This document shows, in pieces, positions 34,378 through 43,342 of a stretch of DNA of 64,000 bases. The position numbers and the translations under genes were made by a program. Under the pieces are notes generated by a model, which had not been told where the DNA came from, did not search any database, and was given only the letters and a program-made list of their open reading frames with translations. Each line of letters starts with the position of its first letter. Position 1 is the first letter of the stretch. This DNA is from Brachybacterium subflavum (GTDB lineage: Bacteria; Actinomycetota; Actinomycetes; Actinomycetales; Dermabacteraceae). Location: NCBI RefSeq assembly GCF_009299795.1, contig NZ_VIGP01000006.1:1-64000 (forward strand), read 5' to 3'.

Positions 34378-35217
34378 TCACTTCACGGCGCCGGCGGTGA
34401 GGCCGGCGACGAAGTTCTTCTGGAGCAGCAGGAACCCGACGACGACCGGGATGCTCACGACCAGCGAGGCCGCGAGGATCTGGTTCCAGTAGACGTTCGT
34501 CTGCGTGGCGTACTGGCGCAGGCCGACGGCGAGCGTCCTACTCGTCTCCGTCGTCATCACCGAGGCGAAGAGCACCTCGCCCCAGGCGGTCATGAACGCG
34601 TAGATCGCCACGGCGACGATCCCGGGCCGCGCCGCAGGAAGGATGATCCGCAGCAGGATGCCCAGGTTCGAGGCGCCGTCGACCTTGCCCGCGTCGTCGA
34701 GCTCGCGGGGGATGCCGTCGAAGTACCCGGCGAGCATCCAGATGGAGAACGGCAGCGAGAACGTCAGATAGGTGATGATCAGACCCAGGCGCGTGCCCAC
34801 CAGGGGAACTCCGAAGCTGGTGTCGATGTTGACGAAGATGATGTAGAGCGGCAGCAGGAACAGCACGCCCGGGAACATCTGGGTGGAGAGCACGGTGGTC
34901 ATGAACGGGCCCCTGCCGCGGAACCTCCAACGGGAGACCGCGTAGGCGGCGAGGATCGCCACCAGGACGCTGAACGCCGTGGCGACGCCCGTGACCACGA
35001 GCGAGTTCATGAAGTACCGCGCCAGCGGGACCGTCGACCACATCTCGATGAACGGCTGGATGGTCAGCCTGCTGGGGATCCAGCTGAACGCGGATTGCAC
35101 GTCGCCGAGCGGCTTGAGCGACGTCGTCGCCATCACGTAGAGCGGTGCCAGCACGAAGATGCTGAGCACGACCACGACGATCACACGGAAGACCTTCTCT
35201 CCGGTGGTCTCACGCAT
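34378..35217 (-). CDS. Carbohydrate ABC transporter permease (MalG type)
   Basis: Inner-membrane permease of 279 residues with six hydrophobic segments. The EAA loop that contacts the ATPase is DDAGKVDGASNLGILLRIILPAARPG (~185-210), and the C terminus ends in GLTAGAVK, typical of MalG/LacG proteins. It overlaps the upstream permease gene by 8 nt. No ATPase gene is present in the cluster, so a shared MsiK-type ATPase encoded elsewhere must energise it, as usual in actinobacteria. Confidence 0.94.
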   Translation of the reverse strand: MRETTGEKVFRVIVVVVLSIFVLAPLYVMATTSLKPLGDVQSAFSWIPSRLTIQPFIEMWSTVPLARYFMNSLVVTGVATAFSVLVAILAAYAVSRWRFRGRGPFMTTVLSTQMFPGVLFLLPLYIIFVNIDTSFGVPLVGTRLGLIITYLTFSLPFSIWMLAGYFDGIPRELDDAGKVDGASNLGILLRIILPAARPGIVAVAIYAFMTAWGEVLFASVMTTETSRTLAVGLRQYATQTNVYWNQILAASLVVSIPVVVGFLLLQKNFVAGLTAGAVK

Positions 35218-36190
35218 CGCGCTTCTCCTTCCTCTGGGTGATGAACAGGTAGACGAGCGTGACGAGCAGCAGGAACACGAGGAGCAGGACGCTCATGGCG
35301 CTTCCGGTGCCGAAGTCCCAGGTGAGGAACGAGGCGTTGTAGATGTGGAAGCTGATGAGGTCGCCGGCTGCCGGCTGCGCAGTGCCGAACAGGACGTACG
35401 GGGTGTTGAAGTCGTTGAAGACCCACAGGAACATGACCAGCAGCAGGGTGCGGTTCACCGGGGAGAGCATCGGCAGGGTCACGCTGCGCCATTGCCGCAG
35501 CGGCGAGGCCCCGTCGAGGGCGGACGCCTCGTAGAGCTCCTCGGGAATCGACTGCAGACCGGCCATGAACATGAGGAATGCGAAGGGCCACATCCTCCAG
35601 ACGGCGACCACGACGACGGAGACGAAGGCGTTGTCGCCGATGAGCCAGAACGGCGCCGAGTCGAGCACGTGCAGCTGGTCGACCAGAAGGTGGTTCACCG
35701 CGCCCGTGTCCCGCTGGAACATGAAGTTCCAGGTGATGACCGCGGCATAGAGAGGAAGGGCGTAGGGGATGAGGAAGAGTGTCCGGAACAGCGCTCGACC
35801 GCGGAAGGAGCGCTGCAGGGCGACCGCGGCCGCCATGCCCAGGCCCCAGCTGAAGCCGACGACGAGGATCGTGAACGCCACCGTGACCAGGAACGAGTTG
35901 AGCAGCCCCTGTCCGACGGGCGTGTTGACGTCGACTGCTATCGAGTAGTTCTCGAGGCCGACGAACGGCGCCTCCGTCCATCGGCGGATGAAGAACTTGG
36001 TCAGCTCGACGAAGCTCATCCAGAAGCCCGTCACCATCGGGACGATGTGGATCAGCAGCTCGAGGACGAGCGCGGGCAGGAGGATCAGGTACGGGAACCA
36101 GGTCCGACGAGGTCGGTGCGGTGACGAGGGTCCCGAGGAGTCGCCGGCGACCTCCGCTTCCTCGTGCACGCGCGTGGTGGTGCTAGTCAT
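35210..36190 (-). CDS. Carbohydrate ABC transporter permease (MalF type)
   Basis: This 326-residue permease has a ~30-residue cytoplasmic N terminus and six membrane segments. The EAA loop is YEASALDGASPLRQWRSVTLPMLSP. It pairs with the MalG-type protein to form the channel. The ATG at 36190 was chosen; another in-frame ATG at 36199 would add three residues, and the Shine-Dalgarno does not decide between them. The gene is 71 bp downstream of the binding-protein gene in the LacI-regulated operon. Confidence 0.93.
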   Translation of the reverse strand: MTSTTTRVHEEAEVAGDSSGPSSPHRPRRTWFPYLILLPALVLELLIHIVPMVTGFWMSFVELTKFFIRRWTEAPFVGLENYSIAVDVNTPVGQGLLNSFLVTVAFTILVVGFSWGLGMAAAVALQRSFRGRALFRTLFLIPYALPLYAAVITWNFMFQRDTGAVNHLLVDQLHVLDSAPFWLIGDNAFVSVVVVAVWRMWPFAFLMFMAGLQSIPEELYEASALDGASPLRQWRSVTLPMLSPVNRTLLLVMFLWVFNDFNTPYVLFGTAQPAAGDLISFHIYNASFLTWDFGTGSAMSVLLLVFLLLVTLVYLFITQRKEKRDA

Positions 36191-36261
36191 GGGTCTCATC
36201 TCGGTCAGTGGGGCGGACGGCCGCGACGGCACGCCGTGCGTGCCGTCGCGGCGGAGCGGTC

Positions 36262-37566
36262 TCAGGCGCGGATCGAGTCCTGTGCGGTCTTGAGGGCGGT
36301 CCGGACGTCGTCCGCGGTGACCTTCCCGCCGGTGGCGATCTTGGCGAACATGTCGTTCATCGCCTGGCCGACGGACGTCTCGAACTGGTCCTCCCAGGCC
36401 ACGAGCGGCAGCGGCTCGGCGCGCTCGGAGTAGACCTCCATGAACATGTCGGCCTGCTGGGCGTCGTCGGTGAAGGTCGGCTCGCCGTCCTTGAGCACGG
36501 GCAGCGCCGCGAAGGGCTTGTCGAGCTCCTTCTGGGCGTCCGCCGAGGTCATGTACTTGACGAACTTCAGGGCACCGTCGCGGTTCTTCGTGGAGTCCAT
36601 GATGGCGATGTTGATGCCGGCCAGGTGCGAGGCGCAGTCGCTCGTGGAGTCCTTGGGGGCGGGGAAGGGCACGGCGGCGAAGTCCTCGGCCTTCATGCCG
36701 TTGGCCTCGATGGTCGCGTTGGCGTTGTTCTGGTTGATGATCATCGCGGCCTTGCCGTTGGCGAAGGCGGTGACCGACTTCGTGCCGTTGTCGAACTGGG
36801 CGTTCGAGGGGTTGACGACCTTGTCGGACTGCATCAGATCGAGGTAGCGCAGCACGCCGTCGACGACGCCGTCGGAGGTGAAGTCCGGCTTGCCGTCCTC
36901 GGTGTTCAGGGCGACGCCGTTCTGCGTGGCGTTGATGAAGGCGAAGTGGACGTTCTCCGTGTAGGAGCCGGCGGCCAAGGACATGCCCCAGACGCCCTTC
37001 TTCTCGTCGGTGAGCTCCTTCGCGGCGGCGACCATGTCCTCCCAGGTCTCCGGCGGCTCGATGCCGGCCTTCTCGAACATCTTGGTGTTGTAGTACAGGC
37101 CGTAGGCCAATCCGTACAGCGGCACCGAGGAGGGGTCGGAGCCGGCTTCGCCGCCGGTGGCAAGAGCCGCCTCGACGTAGCGGTCCTTGCCGCCCAGGGA
37201 CTTCATCTCCTCGTCGCCCAGCTCGAGGAGCCCACCGGTGGCCTGCAGGCTCACACCCCAGGTGTTGCCGATGTTGATGACGTCGGGGCCCTGGCCGGAG
37301 GTGATGGCCGTCTGGATGCGGGTCTGCAGGTCGTTCCAGCCGATGACCTCGAGGGAGACCTCGATGCCGGAGTCCTTCGTGAACTTCTCGAGCACCGGGG
37401 TCAGGATCTTCTTGTCGTCCTCGAGGCTCTGGCCCTGGTTCGAGGCCCAGTAGGTGAGCGAGTCGGGCTGGTCGTTCGACCCGCTCGATCCGGAGCCGCA
37501 GGCGGCGAGGCCGGCAGCGGCAGCAGCGGCGAACGGGGCAGAGGCGAGAAGGGTGCGTCGTCGCAT
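36262..37566 (-). CDS. Extracellular sugar-binding lipoprotein of an ABC transporter
   Basis: This 434-residue solute-binding protein has a lipoprotein signal (MRRRTLLASAPFAAAAAAGLAACGS; Cys at ~23) and an arginine cluster that also suits the Tat route. The mature part matches the MalE-like SBP_bac_1 family: YWASNQGQSLEDDKKILTPVLEKFTKDSGIEV, GWNDLQTRIQTAITSGQGPDV and FANGKAAMIINQNNANATIE. The ATG at 37566 follows AAGGAG at ideal spacing. It is the first gene of the mannoside operon, directly behind a strong promoter and paired operator-like sites, with the lacI-type gene immediately upstream. The ligand is probably an alpha-mannoside, inferred from the GH125 gene. Confidence 0.94.
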   Translation of the reverse strand: MRRRTLLASAPFAAAAAAGLAACGSGSSGSNDQPDSLTYWASNQGQSLEDDKKILTPVLEKFTKDSGIEVSLEVIGWNDLQTRIQTAITSGQGPDVINIGNTWGVSLQATGGLLELGDEEMKSLGGKDRYVEAALATGGEAGSDPSSVPLYGLAYGLYYNTKMFEKAGIEPPETWEDMVAAAKELTDEKKGVWGMSLAAGSYTENVHFAFINATQNGVALNTEDGKPDFTSDGVVDGVLRYLDLMQSDKVVNPSNAQFDNGTKSVTAFANGKAAMIINQNNANATIEANGMKAEDFAAVPFPAPKDSTSDCASHLAGINIAIMDSTKNRDGALKFVKYMTSADAQKELDKPFAALPVLKDGEPTFTDDAQQADMFMEVYSERAEPLPLVAWEDQFETSVGQAMNDMFAKIATGGKVTADDVRTALKTAQDSIRA

Positions 37567-37670
37567 CGAGATCTCCTTGGGCACCGACGTCGGTGCGAAG
37601 TAGGGGAGGGGTTGCGGGGGAGAGCCCGGAGAGGACCGATCGGGAACCCATCGGTGGGTTCGTCCCAGGC

Positions 37671-37697
37671 TTAATCGATTCGAACTTAATCGATTCG
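37671..37697. promoter_or_regulatory. Paired LacI-type operator-like sites
   Basis: TTAATCGATTCG occurs twice, at 37671-37682 and 37686-37697, 15 bp apart. Each copy has the palindromic core AATCGATT with the central CG typical of LacI-family sites. Both lie just downstream of the predicted -10 element of the mannoside operon, where bound repressor would block transcription. The LacI-type protein encoded at 37848-38876 is the presumed ligand. Confidence 0.72.
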
Positions 37698-37700
37698 TCG

Positions 37701-37729
37701 AGTGTGGCACCGGGCCGGGGCCGTGTCAA
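37701..37729 (-). promoter_or_regulatory. Promoter of the mannoside ABC operon
   Basis: On the reverse strand, TTGACA (37724-37729) is followed after 17 bp by CACACT (37701-37706). The -35 is perfect. The -10 is weak but resembles the CATACT of the other ABC operon promoter in this window. The two operator-like sites follow within 30 bp. Confidence 0.55.
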
Positions 37730-37847
37730 CGGATGTGCGTCACGGGGAGGTCACGATGCGCCGGGGCCGGCGAAGGGCCACATGACTTCGGTCCAGGGGA
37801 CGGGCCGAGCAGGGGACGGGCCGGGCAGGGGGCGGGCCGCTCTGGGC

Positions 37848-38876
37848 TCAGCGCGGCGCGGTCGAGGAACGCTGCACCAGACGGGACTCCTCCGCCGTCT
37901 GCACCGTGCCGGCCGGGACGGCCCCGTCGATGAGGCCGGCGAGCAGTCGGCCCGCTGCGCGTCCCTTCTCGTAGGGATTGCGGGAGAGCGCGGTGACCGA
38001 GGGCGTCATCAGCTCCGCGATGAGCGAATCGTCCCAGCTGACGACCCCCGTCTGCGAGGGCACCGAGAACCCCCGGGACCGGATCTCCCGGACGGCTCCC
38101 GCGGCGATCAGGTCGCTCGAGGCGACGACGGCCCAGCGCCCCGACATCTCGTCGGCGAGGGACCGCAGAGCCTCGCTGCCGCCCTCGACGGTGTACGCAC
38201 CCTCCGCATGCGCGTGCCGGATGCCCCGTCGGCCGCAGAGATCCGCCAGGAGGTCCCGGCGTCGCACCTCGTGCCCGTAGAAGAGCGGGCCGGAGATCTG
38301 CAGGCACGCCTCGTACCCGCAGTCGTCCAGATGCCGCGCGATCATCTCGGCATCGCCGGCCTCGGAGCTCGAGACCTTCACGAAGCTCTCGGGCCCCGAG
38401 TACTCGCCGAGGACCGAGAAGGGCAGGCCGAGCTCGGAGAGCGCATGCGGCCGGGGATCCTCGAGCACGAGATCCAGGAGCACGACACCGTCCACACGGC
38501 GCTGGTCCGCCCAGGTGCGGAACACCGAGAGCTCCTCCTCGACCCCGCCCTCGACGAAGCGCAGGAGCAGCTCCGAGCCCTGCGCGCTCGCGGCGGACTC
38601 GATGCCTGCGGTGACCGACGCGTAGAAGGGCTCCCGGGAGACCTCCTTCGGGTCGCGCACGAGGACCAGACCGACATTGCCGGTACGGCCCCGGCGCAGG
38701 GCGCGCGCTCCGAAGTTCGGGACCCATCCCACGGCGTGCGCGTGCTCGACGACGCGCCGGCGCATCGCGGGGGAGACCCCCGGCTTGTCGTTCAGGGCAT
38801 AGCTGACCGTGGCGGCGGAGACACCGAGGTCGCGAGCGATGGTCGCGACGGTGGGGCGAGTGGGATTCCGCGGCAT
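37848..38876 (-). CDS. LacI-family transcriptional regulator
   Basis: The 342-residue repressor has an N-terminal HTH and hinge (TVATIARDLGVSAATVSYALNDKPGVSPAMRRRVVEHAHAVGWVPNFGARALRRGRTG, residues ~8-62). A periplasmic-binding-protein-like sensor domain follows (GLVLVRDPKE..., VDGVVLLDLVLEDPRP, GVVSWDDSLIAELMTPSVTALSRNPYEKGR). The ATG at 38876 follows GAGGGGGATG. It lies immediately upstream of and co-oriented with the mannoside ABC operon, whose promoter carries two sites suited to a LacI protein. The inducer is likely a mannoside or its breakdown product. Confidence 0.93.
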   Translation of the reverse strand: MPRNPTRPTVATIARDLGVSAATVSYALNDKPGVSPAMRRRVVEHAHAVGWVPNFGARALRRGRTGNVGLVLVRDPKEVSREPFYASVTAGIESAASAQGSELLLRFVEGGVEEELSVFRTWADQRRVDGVVLLDLVLEDPRPHALSELGLPFSVLGEYSGPESFVKVSSSEAGDAEMIARHLDDCGYEACLQISGPLFYGHEVRRRDLLADLCGRRGIRHAHAEGAYTVEGGSEALRSLADEMSGRWAVVASSDLIAAGAVREIRSRGFSVPSQTGVVSWDDSLIAELMTPSVTALSRNPYEKGRAAGRLLAGLIDGAVPAGTVQTAEESRLVQRSSTAPR

Positions 38877-39086
38877 GGGTGCATCCCCCTCGTGGAACGG
38901 TCGTCGTGGCGCCCCTCGGCGCTCGGGTGGAGCGGATCGGCAGCAGGGGCGGGAGAGCCACATGATAGAGGCGGGACCTCAGTGCCCAGCGGCTGAGCAC
39001 GGTCCGTGCCGCTCCGTCGGCGCACCAGGGGGCGGCATGAGCCTCCGCCTCTGGCCCTCTCCCCGCGCGTGCGGCACTCTGGTGGC

Positions 39087-40592
39087 ATGCCCAGGAAGAA
39101 GCGGCAGGACCCGTACCCGGGCGACCGCGACCGCGCGCAGGCACTCGCCGAGTACTCGGTCTGGCTTGAAGCGCCGGGTGCGGGCGCGGATCCGGCCACG
39201 ACGCGCGGTGTCGACGTCGCCTCGGAGACCCAGCTCGTGGACGAGCTGCTGCGCCTGAAGGCTTCGCGTCTGGGGAGTCCGGATGCGGGCGAATGGACGG
39301 GGCCGATGATCGAGCAGCTGCTCACGCAGCTCGTCCCCCGCACGGTGATTCAGGTCCGCGAGGCATCCATGGACCTGGTCCCCGCCCTCACGCGATTCTT
39401 TGTGTTCCTCCAGGAGACCGGCCGATGGTCGCCCCGGTCCATGCGCCCGGAAGCCGCCGCACGCACGCTCGCCGACCTCGAGTTCGCGGTGCTCGAGGCG
39501 GCCGATGACCCCTCTCGACGCTCCTTCTCCACGAACCTCATCGGCTACGGGCTCGAGCACGGGCTGGACCCGCGCGATGAGGGAGCGCTCATGGGGTACA
39601 TCGACTGGTACGACTCGCTGCCCGATGACGAGCGCACCCAGCTCAGTCGGACCGGCCGCCTCCCCGACCCCGCCGTGCCCTACGACCCCGCGACGATGCG
39701 CGCCCGGCCGGGGGATCACGACGGGATCGCGGACATCGACCGGCTCGAGCGAGGGCCTTCATCCGACGCCCATCGAGGACCGCGCGCCACCGGCCGACGA
39801 CAGCCACGCGACAGCCGCACGCGAGGCCACCACGGCGACGCTCCGGAGGAACCCTGGCCGGTGTGGCCGCCGGCCCCTCACCGCGTGAGCGAGCCGACGC
39901 CCGAGACCGCACAGGACCGCGACGAGGCGGACGCGCAGGACATGGCGCTGCGCGCGGAGATGGCCGCGAGGGTGCCGTTCGTGCGCGCCGCCGTCGCGCT
40001 GCTCGAGACCGTCGGCAGCGGCATCGCCGTGACGTCCACGGCGGGGCTCGATCGCTCCGCGACCAGCGAGGTCCTCGCCCGCCTGGGGATCGAGCCCGAG
40101 GTGCGGTCGATGTGGGAGACGCCCGAGATCGTGGGCCCATGGATCGCGCTGCTCGACGGCGGGTGGCTGATCCGCGAGCACCGACGGGTCGTTCCCGACG
40201 CGTCGGCCGACGGCGGAGCCGGCACGGCGGACGGGGCGGACTCCCCGCGATTGCGCCCGTCGGCGTCGGAGCCCGAGGAGTTCCTCCGCTTCGCGCGCGC
40301 CGTGATCGTCAGCCTTCTCGCCGGCCTCGGCATGCGCAGCCCCGAGGAGGGCGGTCTGCGCGGACTGCCCGAGACGCTCTCCGCGCTGCGTGCGGCGTGC
40401 GGACACGACGGAGCAGAGGTGACCACGGGGCCAGGCGGGGCCGACGTCCGCGCCGACCTCGAGGAGCTCACCGCCGTCGGCCTGCTCCGCCGTGAGGGGG
40501 AGCGCTTCGTCGGCCCTCCGATCCTCCATGTCGCGCTCGACGAGGCCGAACGGATCCTGGGGGAGGCGGGCCGCCGGCGCGGGACCCCGTGA
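39087..40592 (+). CDS. Hypothetical protein, member of a two-copy family in this window
   Basis: I do not recognise a named family. The 501-residue cytoplasmic protein has a helical N-terminal half (LVDELLRLKASRLG..., PALTRFFVFLQETGRWSPRSMRPEAAARTLADLE, and DEGALMGYIDWYDSLPDDER). A basic/acidic disordered linker (~225-300) follows, then a C-terminal half with PFVRAAVALLETVGSGIAVTSTAGLDRSATSEVLARLGIEPEVRSMWETPEIVGPWIALLDGGWLI and a final LTAVGLLRREGERFVGPPILHVAL. The latter looks like a winged-helix tail. The same block order occurs in the protein encoded at 47982-48986 (PFVQRCRLLRDFVGDG..., EIPELLGPWIVLLNLGVLV), so the two are paralogues. The ATG at 39087 was chosen because the Arg-rich upstream stretch looks non-coding. 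A perfect hairpin overlaps the stop. Confidence 0.65.
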   Translation: MPRKKRQDPYPGDRDRAQALAEYSVWLEAPGAGADPATTRGVDVASETQLVDELLRLKASRLGSPDAGEWTGPMIEQLLTQLVPRTVIQVREASMDLVPALTRFFVFLQETGRWSPRSMRPEAAARTLADLEFAVLEAADDPSRRSFSTNLIGYGLEHGLDPRDEGALMGYIDWYDSLPDDERTQLSRTGRLPDPAVPYDPATMRARPGDHDGIADIDRLERGPSSDAHRGPRATGRRQPRDSRTRGHHGDAPEEPWPVWPPAPHRVSEPTPETAQDRDEADAQDMALRAEMAARVPFVRAAVALLETVGSGIAVTSTAGLDRSATSEVLARLGIEPEVRSMWETPEIVGPWIALLDGGWLIREHRRVVPDASADGGAGTADGADSPRLRPSASEPEEFLRFARAVIVSLLAGLGMRSPEEGGLRGLPETLSALRAACGHDGAEVTTGPGGADVRADLEELTAVGLLRREGERFVGPPILHVALDEAERILGEAGRRRGTP

Positions 40593-40603
40593 GGTCCCGC
40601 GCC
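40576..40603 (+). terminator. Hairpin overlapping the stop codon of the hypothetical gene
   Basis: GGCGCGGGACC (40576-40586) pairs perfectly with GGTCCCGCGCC (40593-40603) over a 6-nt loop that contains the TGA stop. It separates this gene from the convergent GH13 gene. Confidence 0.7.
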
Positions 40604-40664
40604 GCCGGTCGGCCCACTGCCGGAGATCGCGGGCCGCGCACCGGTGGCCCGCGCCGCGCTCAGC

Positions 40665-42410
40665 TCACCGTCGCAGCCACACCGTGGTCGCGCCCGGCAG
40701 CGTGCGCGTCCCGTCGGCCGCATCATCGGCGCCCCCGAGCTCCCCGCTCGCCACGAGCACCTCGCCCGAGGGCAGCGGGACCTCGGTGTCGCCGAAGTTC
40801 GTCGCGCAGACCCAGCCGCCCTCGCGCTCGAAGACGAGCACGTCGCCGCCTGCGGGCACCTCGCCACCTGCGAGCACGTCGTCCCAGGTGAGCGTCTCCG
40901 CGCCCTGCAGCTCGCGGCGCAGGTGCAGCGCCCGTCGGTACATCTCGAGGGTCGACGTCGGATCCTCGGACTCCGCCTCGACGGAGAAGTCCGCGAACCA
41001 CGACGGCTGGGGGAGGTGCGCGCCGCCCTCGCCGAAGCCGAACGACGCACCGCCGCGGGCCCAGGGCAGGGGAACGCGGCAGCCGTCGCGCCCCAGTCCG
41101 TCGTCGCTGCGGGTCTCGGGCGTGGTGCGCAGGAACGCGGGGTCCTGTCGCTGGCCGTCGGGGATCTCGGCGACCTCGTGCAGCCCCAGCTCCTCGCCCT
41201 GGTACAGGTAGGCGCTGCCGGGCAGGGCCAGTTCGAACAGCGTCGCCGCGCGGGCGCGCCGCAGACCCAGCTCGCGGTCGATGCCGTCGTCGGGCCCGCC
41301 CGCGGTGATCCAGTCGGCGCCCTGCTTGCCGGGCCGACCGGCGCGCGGCGGCAGGCCGTAGCGGGTCGCGTGGCGCACCACGTCATGGTTGGAGAACACC
41401 CAGGTGCTCGACGAACCCGTGCGCGCGGACTGGGCGAGGTTCTCGGTGACGATGCGGCGGTAGTCCGCCGCGTCGAAATCGGCCTCGAGCAGGTCGAAGT
41501 TGAACGCCTGGCCGAGGCCCTGCGGGCTCGCGTAGCGGGCGCGGCGCTCGGCGGAGCCCACCCAGGCCTCCGCGACCGCGGTGCGCGGCGGGGAGTACTC
41601 CTCGAACACGCGCCGCCACTCGGCGTAGATCTCGTGGACCTCGTCGCGGTCCCACAGCGGGTGCCGGCCGTCGTGGGGCATCGCCTCGAGCTCGGCGGCG
41701 CTCGGAAGGTCCTCGCGGAGGTCCTTGGCGAGCGCGTGGGCGACGTCGACCCGGAAGCCGTCGACCCCGCGGTCGGACCAGAAGCGCAGCGTGGTCAGGA
41801 AGTCCTCGCGCACCTCGCGGTCCGCCCAGTTCAGGTCGGGCTGCTCGGTCGCGAACAGGTGCAGGTACCACTGGCCGTCCTCGACACGGGTCCAGGCGGG
41901 CCCGCCGAAGATCGATTCCCAGTCGGCCGGGGGCAGCTCGCCGTGCTCGCCCCGTCCCTCCCGGAAGATGTACCGCTCGCGCGCACGGGAGCCGCGGCCC
42001 GCGGCGAGGGCCTCCTGGAACCAGGAGTGGCCGCTGCCGGTGTGGTTGGGGACGAGGTCCACGATCAGCCGCAGGCCGGCCGTATGCAGGGCGGACGAGA
42101 GCTCGTCGAAGTCCTCGAGGGTGCCGATCCTCGGGTCGACGTCGCGGTAGTCGTCGACGTCGTAGCCGCCGTCGGCCAGGGCAGAGGGGTAGAACGGGCT
42201 GAGCCACACGGCGTCCACCCCGAGCCCCTGCAGGTAGGGCACGCGCGAGGTGATGCCCCGCAGGTCGCCGATGCCGTCGCCGTTCGCGTCCGCGAAGGAG
42301 CGCGGGTAGATCTGGTAGACGGCGGCCTGCCGCCACCAGGTCGGGTCGTCGACGAGCAGCGCGGCGGAATCGTCGAGGGGGCGGATCTGGGCGGTGGACT
42401 GGGAGGTCAT
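40665..42410 (-). CDS. GH13 alpha-glucosidase (oligo-1,6-glucosidase/maltase type)
   Basis: This 581-residue TIM-barrel hydrolase of family GH13 has nucleophile Asp222 in GFRVDVAHALAKD, acid/base Glu281 in AVAEAWVG, transition-state Asp343 in FSNHDVVRH, and the conserved DLVPNHTG (His123). It has no signal peptide, so it cleaves imported alpha-glucosides such as maltose, isomaltose or short malto-oligosaccharides. The C-terminal beta domain (~495-580) is complete. The ATG at 42410 follows GAAGGACCCC. It is the last gene of the ABC operon that starts at 45617. Confidence 0.94.
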   Translation of the reverse strand: MTSQSTAQIRPLDDSAALLVDDPTWWRQAAVYQIYPRSFADANGDGIGDLRGITSRVPYLQGLGVDAVWLSPFYPSALADGGYDVDDYRDVDPRIGTLEDFDELSSALHTAGLRLIVDLVPNHTGSGHSWFQEALAAGRGSRARERYIFREGRGEHGELPPADWESIFGGPAWTRVEDGQWYLHLFATEQPDLNWADREVREDFLTTLRFWSDRGVDGFRVDVAHALAKDLREDLPSAAELEAMPHDGRHPLWDRDEVHEIYAEWRRVFEEYSPPRTAVAEAWVGSAERRARYASPQGLGQAFNFDLLEADFDAADYRRIVTENLAQSARTGSSSTWVFSNHDVVRHATRYGLPPRAGRPGKQGADWITAGGPDDGIDRELGLRRARAATLFELALPGSAYLYQGEELGLHEVAEIPDGQRQDPAFLRTTPETRSDDGLGRDGCRVPLPWARGGASFGFGEGGAHLPQPSWFADFSVEAESEDPTSTLEMYRRALHLRRELQGAETLTWDDVLAGGEVPAGGDVLVFEREGGWVCATNFGDTEVPLPSGEVLVASGELGGADDAADGTRTLPGATTVWLRR

Positions 42411-42436
42411 GGGGTCCTTCGAGGGGTAGCGGGTGG

Positions 42437-43342
42437 TCACTTCACGGCGCCCTGGGTGAGTCCGGAGATCACCCAGCGCTGCGCCAGCAGATAGACGATG
42501 ATCGCCGGGGCCATGGCCATCAGGTAGCTGGCGAAGGCGATGTTGTAGCTGTTGTTGAACTGGGTCTGGAACATGTTCTGCAGCACCGGCAGCGTCTGCA
42601 GGGTCGGGTCCGAGATGATCAGGCTCGGCATCATGAAGTCGTTCCACGAGCCCAGGAACGCGAAGATGCCCACGGTCGCGGCCATCGGGCCCAGCAGCGG
42701 GAAGATCAGCCGCCAGTAGACCTGCCAGGTCGTCGCCCCGTCCACGCGCATCGACTCCTCGAGCGACATCGGGATCGCCCGCAGGAACGCCGTGAACAGC
42801 ATGGTGTTGAAGGCGAGGGCGAAGACGACGTGCAGGATCGCGACGCCCAGCGGCGTGTCCAGGTGGATGATGCCGGTGAGCTGCACCTGCGGGAGGGCGA
42901 CCACGGGGAACGGGATGAACATCGCCGCGAGCAGGTAGAAGAACGACCAGCGGAACAGGCGCCGGTCCCAGTTGCGCACGATCGCGTAGGCGGCGAGGGA
43001 GGAGATCACGATCTCCCCGGCCACCGCGAGCAGGGTGACGAAGCCGGAGACGGCGAGGGCGCGCGGGAAGTCCGTCAGCTCCCAGGCGTCCGCGAAGGCC
43101 TGGAAGGTCAGCGGGGAGGGGAGGGCGAAGGCCTCGCCCTCCACCGCCTGGGCGTCGGACTTCAGGGACATGTTGATCGTGACCAGCAGCGGCACCAGGA
43201 CCGCGAGCGAGCACACGATGAGGATGATGGTCGCGGGCCAGTTGGCCCGTTCGCGCGAGCGGGACATCGGCCGCCTTCCGCCGGACGGGCCGGATGCGGT
43301 GCCCGAGGGCGTGGAGGCGGAGGTGGTGGCGATGGTGCTCAT
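42437..43342 (-). CDS. Carbohydrate ABC transporter permease (MalG type)
   Basis: This 301-residue permease has a ~35-residue Ser/Gly/Arg-rich N terminus and six membrane segments. The EAA loop is MRVDGATTWQVYWRLIFPLLGPMAAT, and the protein ends in ISGLTQGAVK. It overlaps the MalF-type gene by ATGA, so the two half-channels are made in step. No ATPase gene is present; a shared MsiK-like ATPase encoded elsewhere is expected. Confidence 0.94.
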   Translation of the reverse strand: MSTIATTSASTPSGTASGPSGGRRPMSRSRERANWPATIILIVCSLAVLVPLLVTINMSLKSDAQAVEGEAFALPSPLTFQAFADAWELTDFPRALAVSGFVTLLAVAGEIVISSLAAYAIVRNWDRRLFRWSFFYLLAAMFIPFPVVALPQVQLTGIIHLDTPLGVAILHVVFALAFNTMLFTAFLRAIPMSLEESMRVDGATTWQVYWRLIFPLLGPMAATVGIFAFLGSWNDFMMPSLIISDPTLQTLPVLQNMFQTQFNNSYNIAFASYLMAMAPAIIVYLLAQRWVISGLTQGAVK

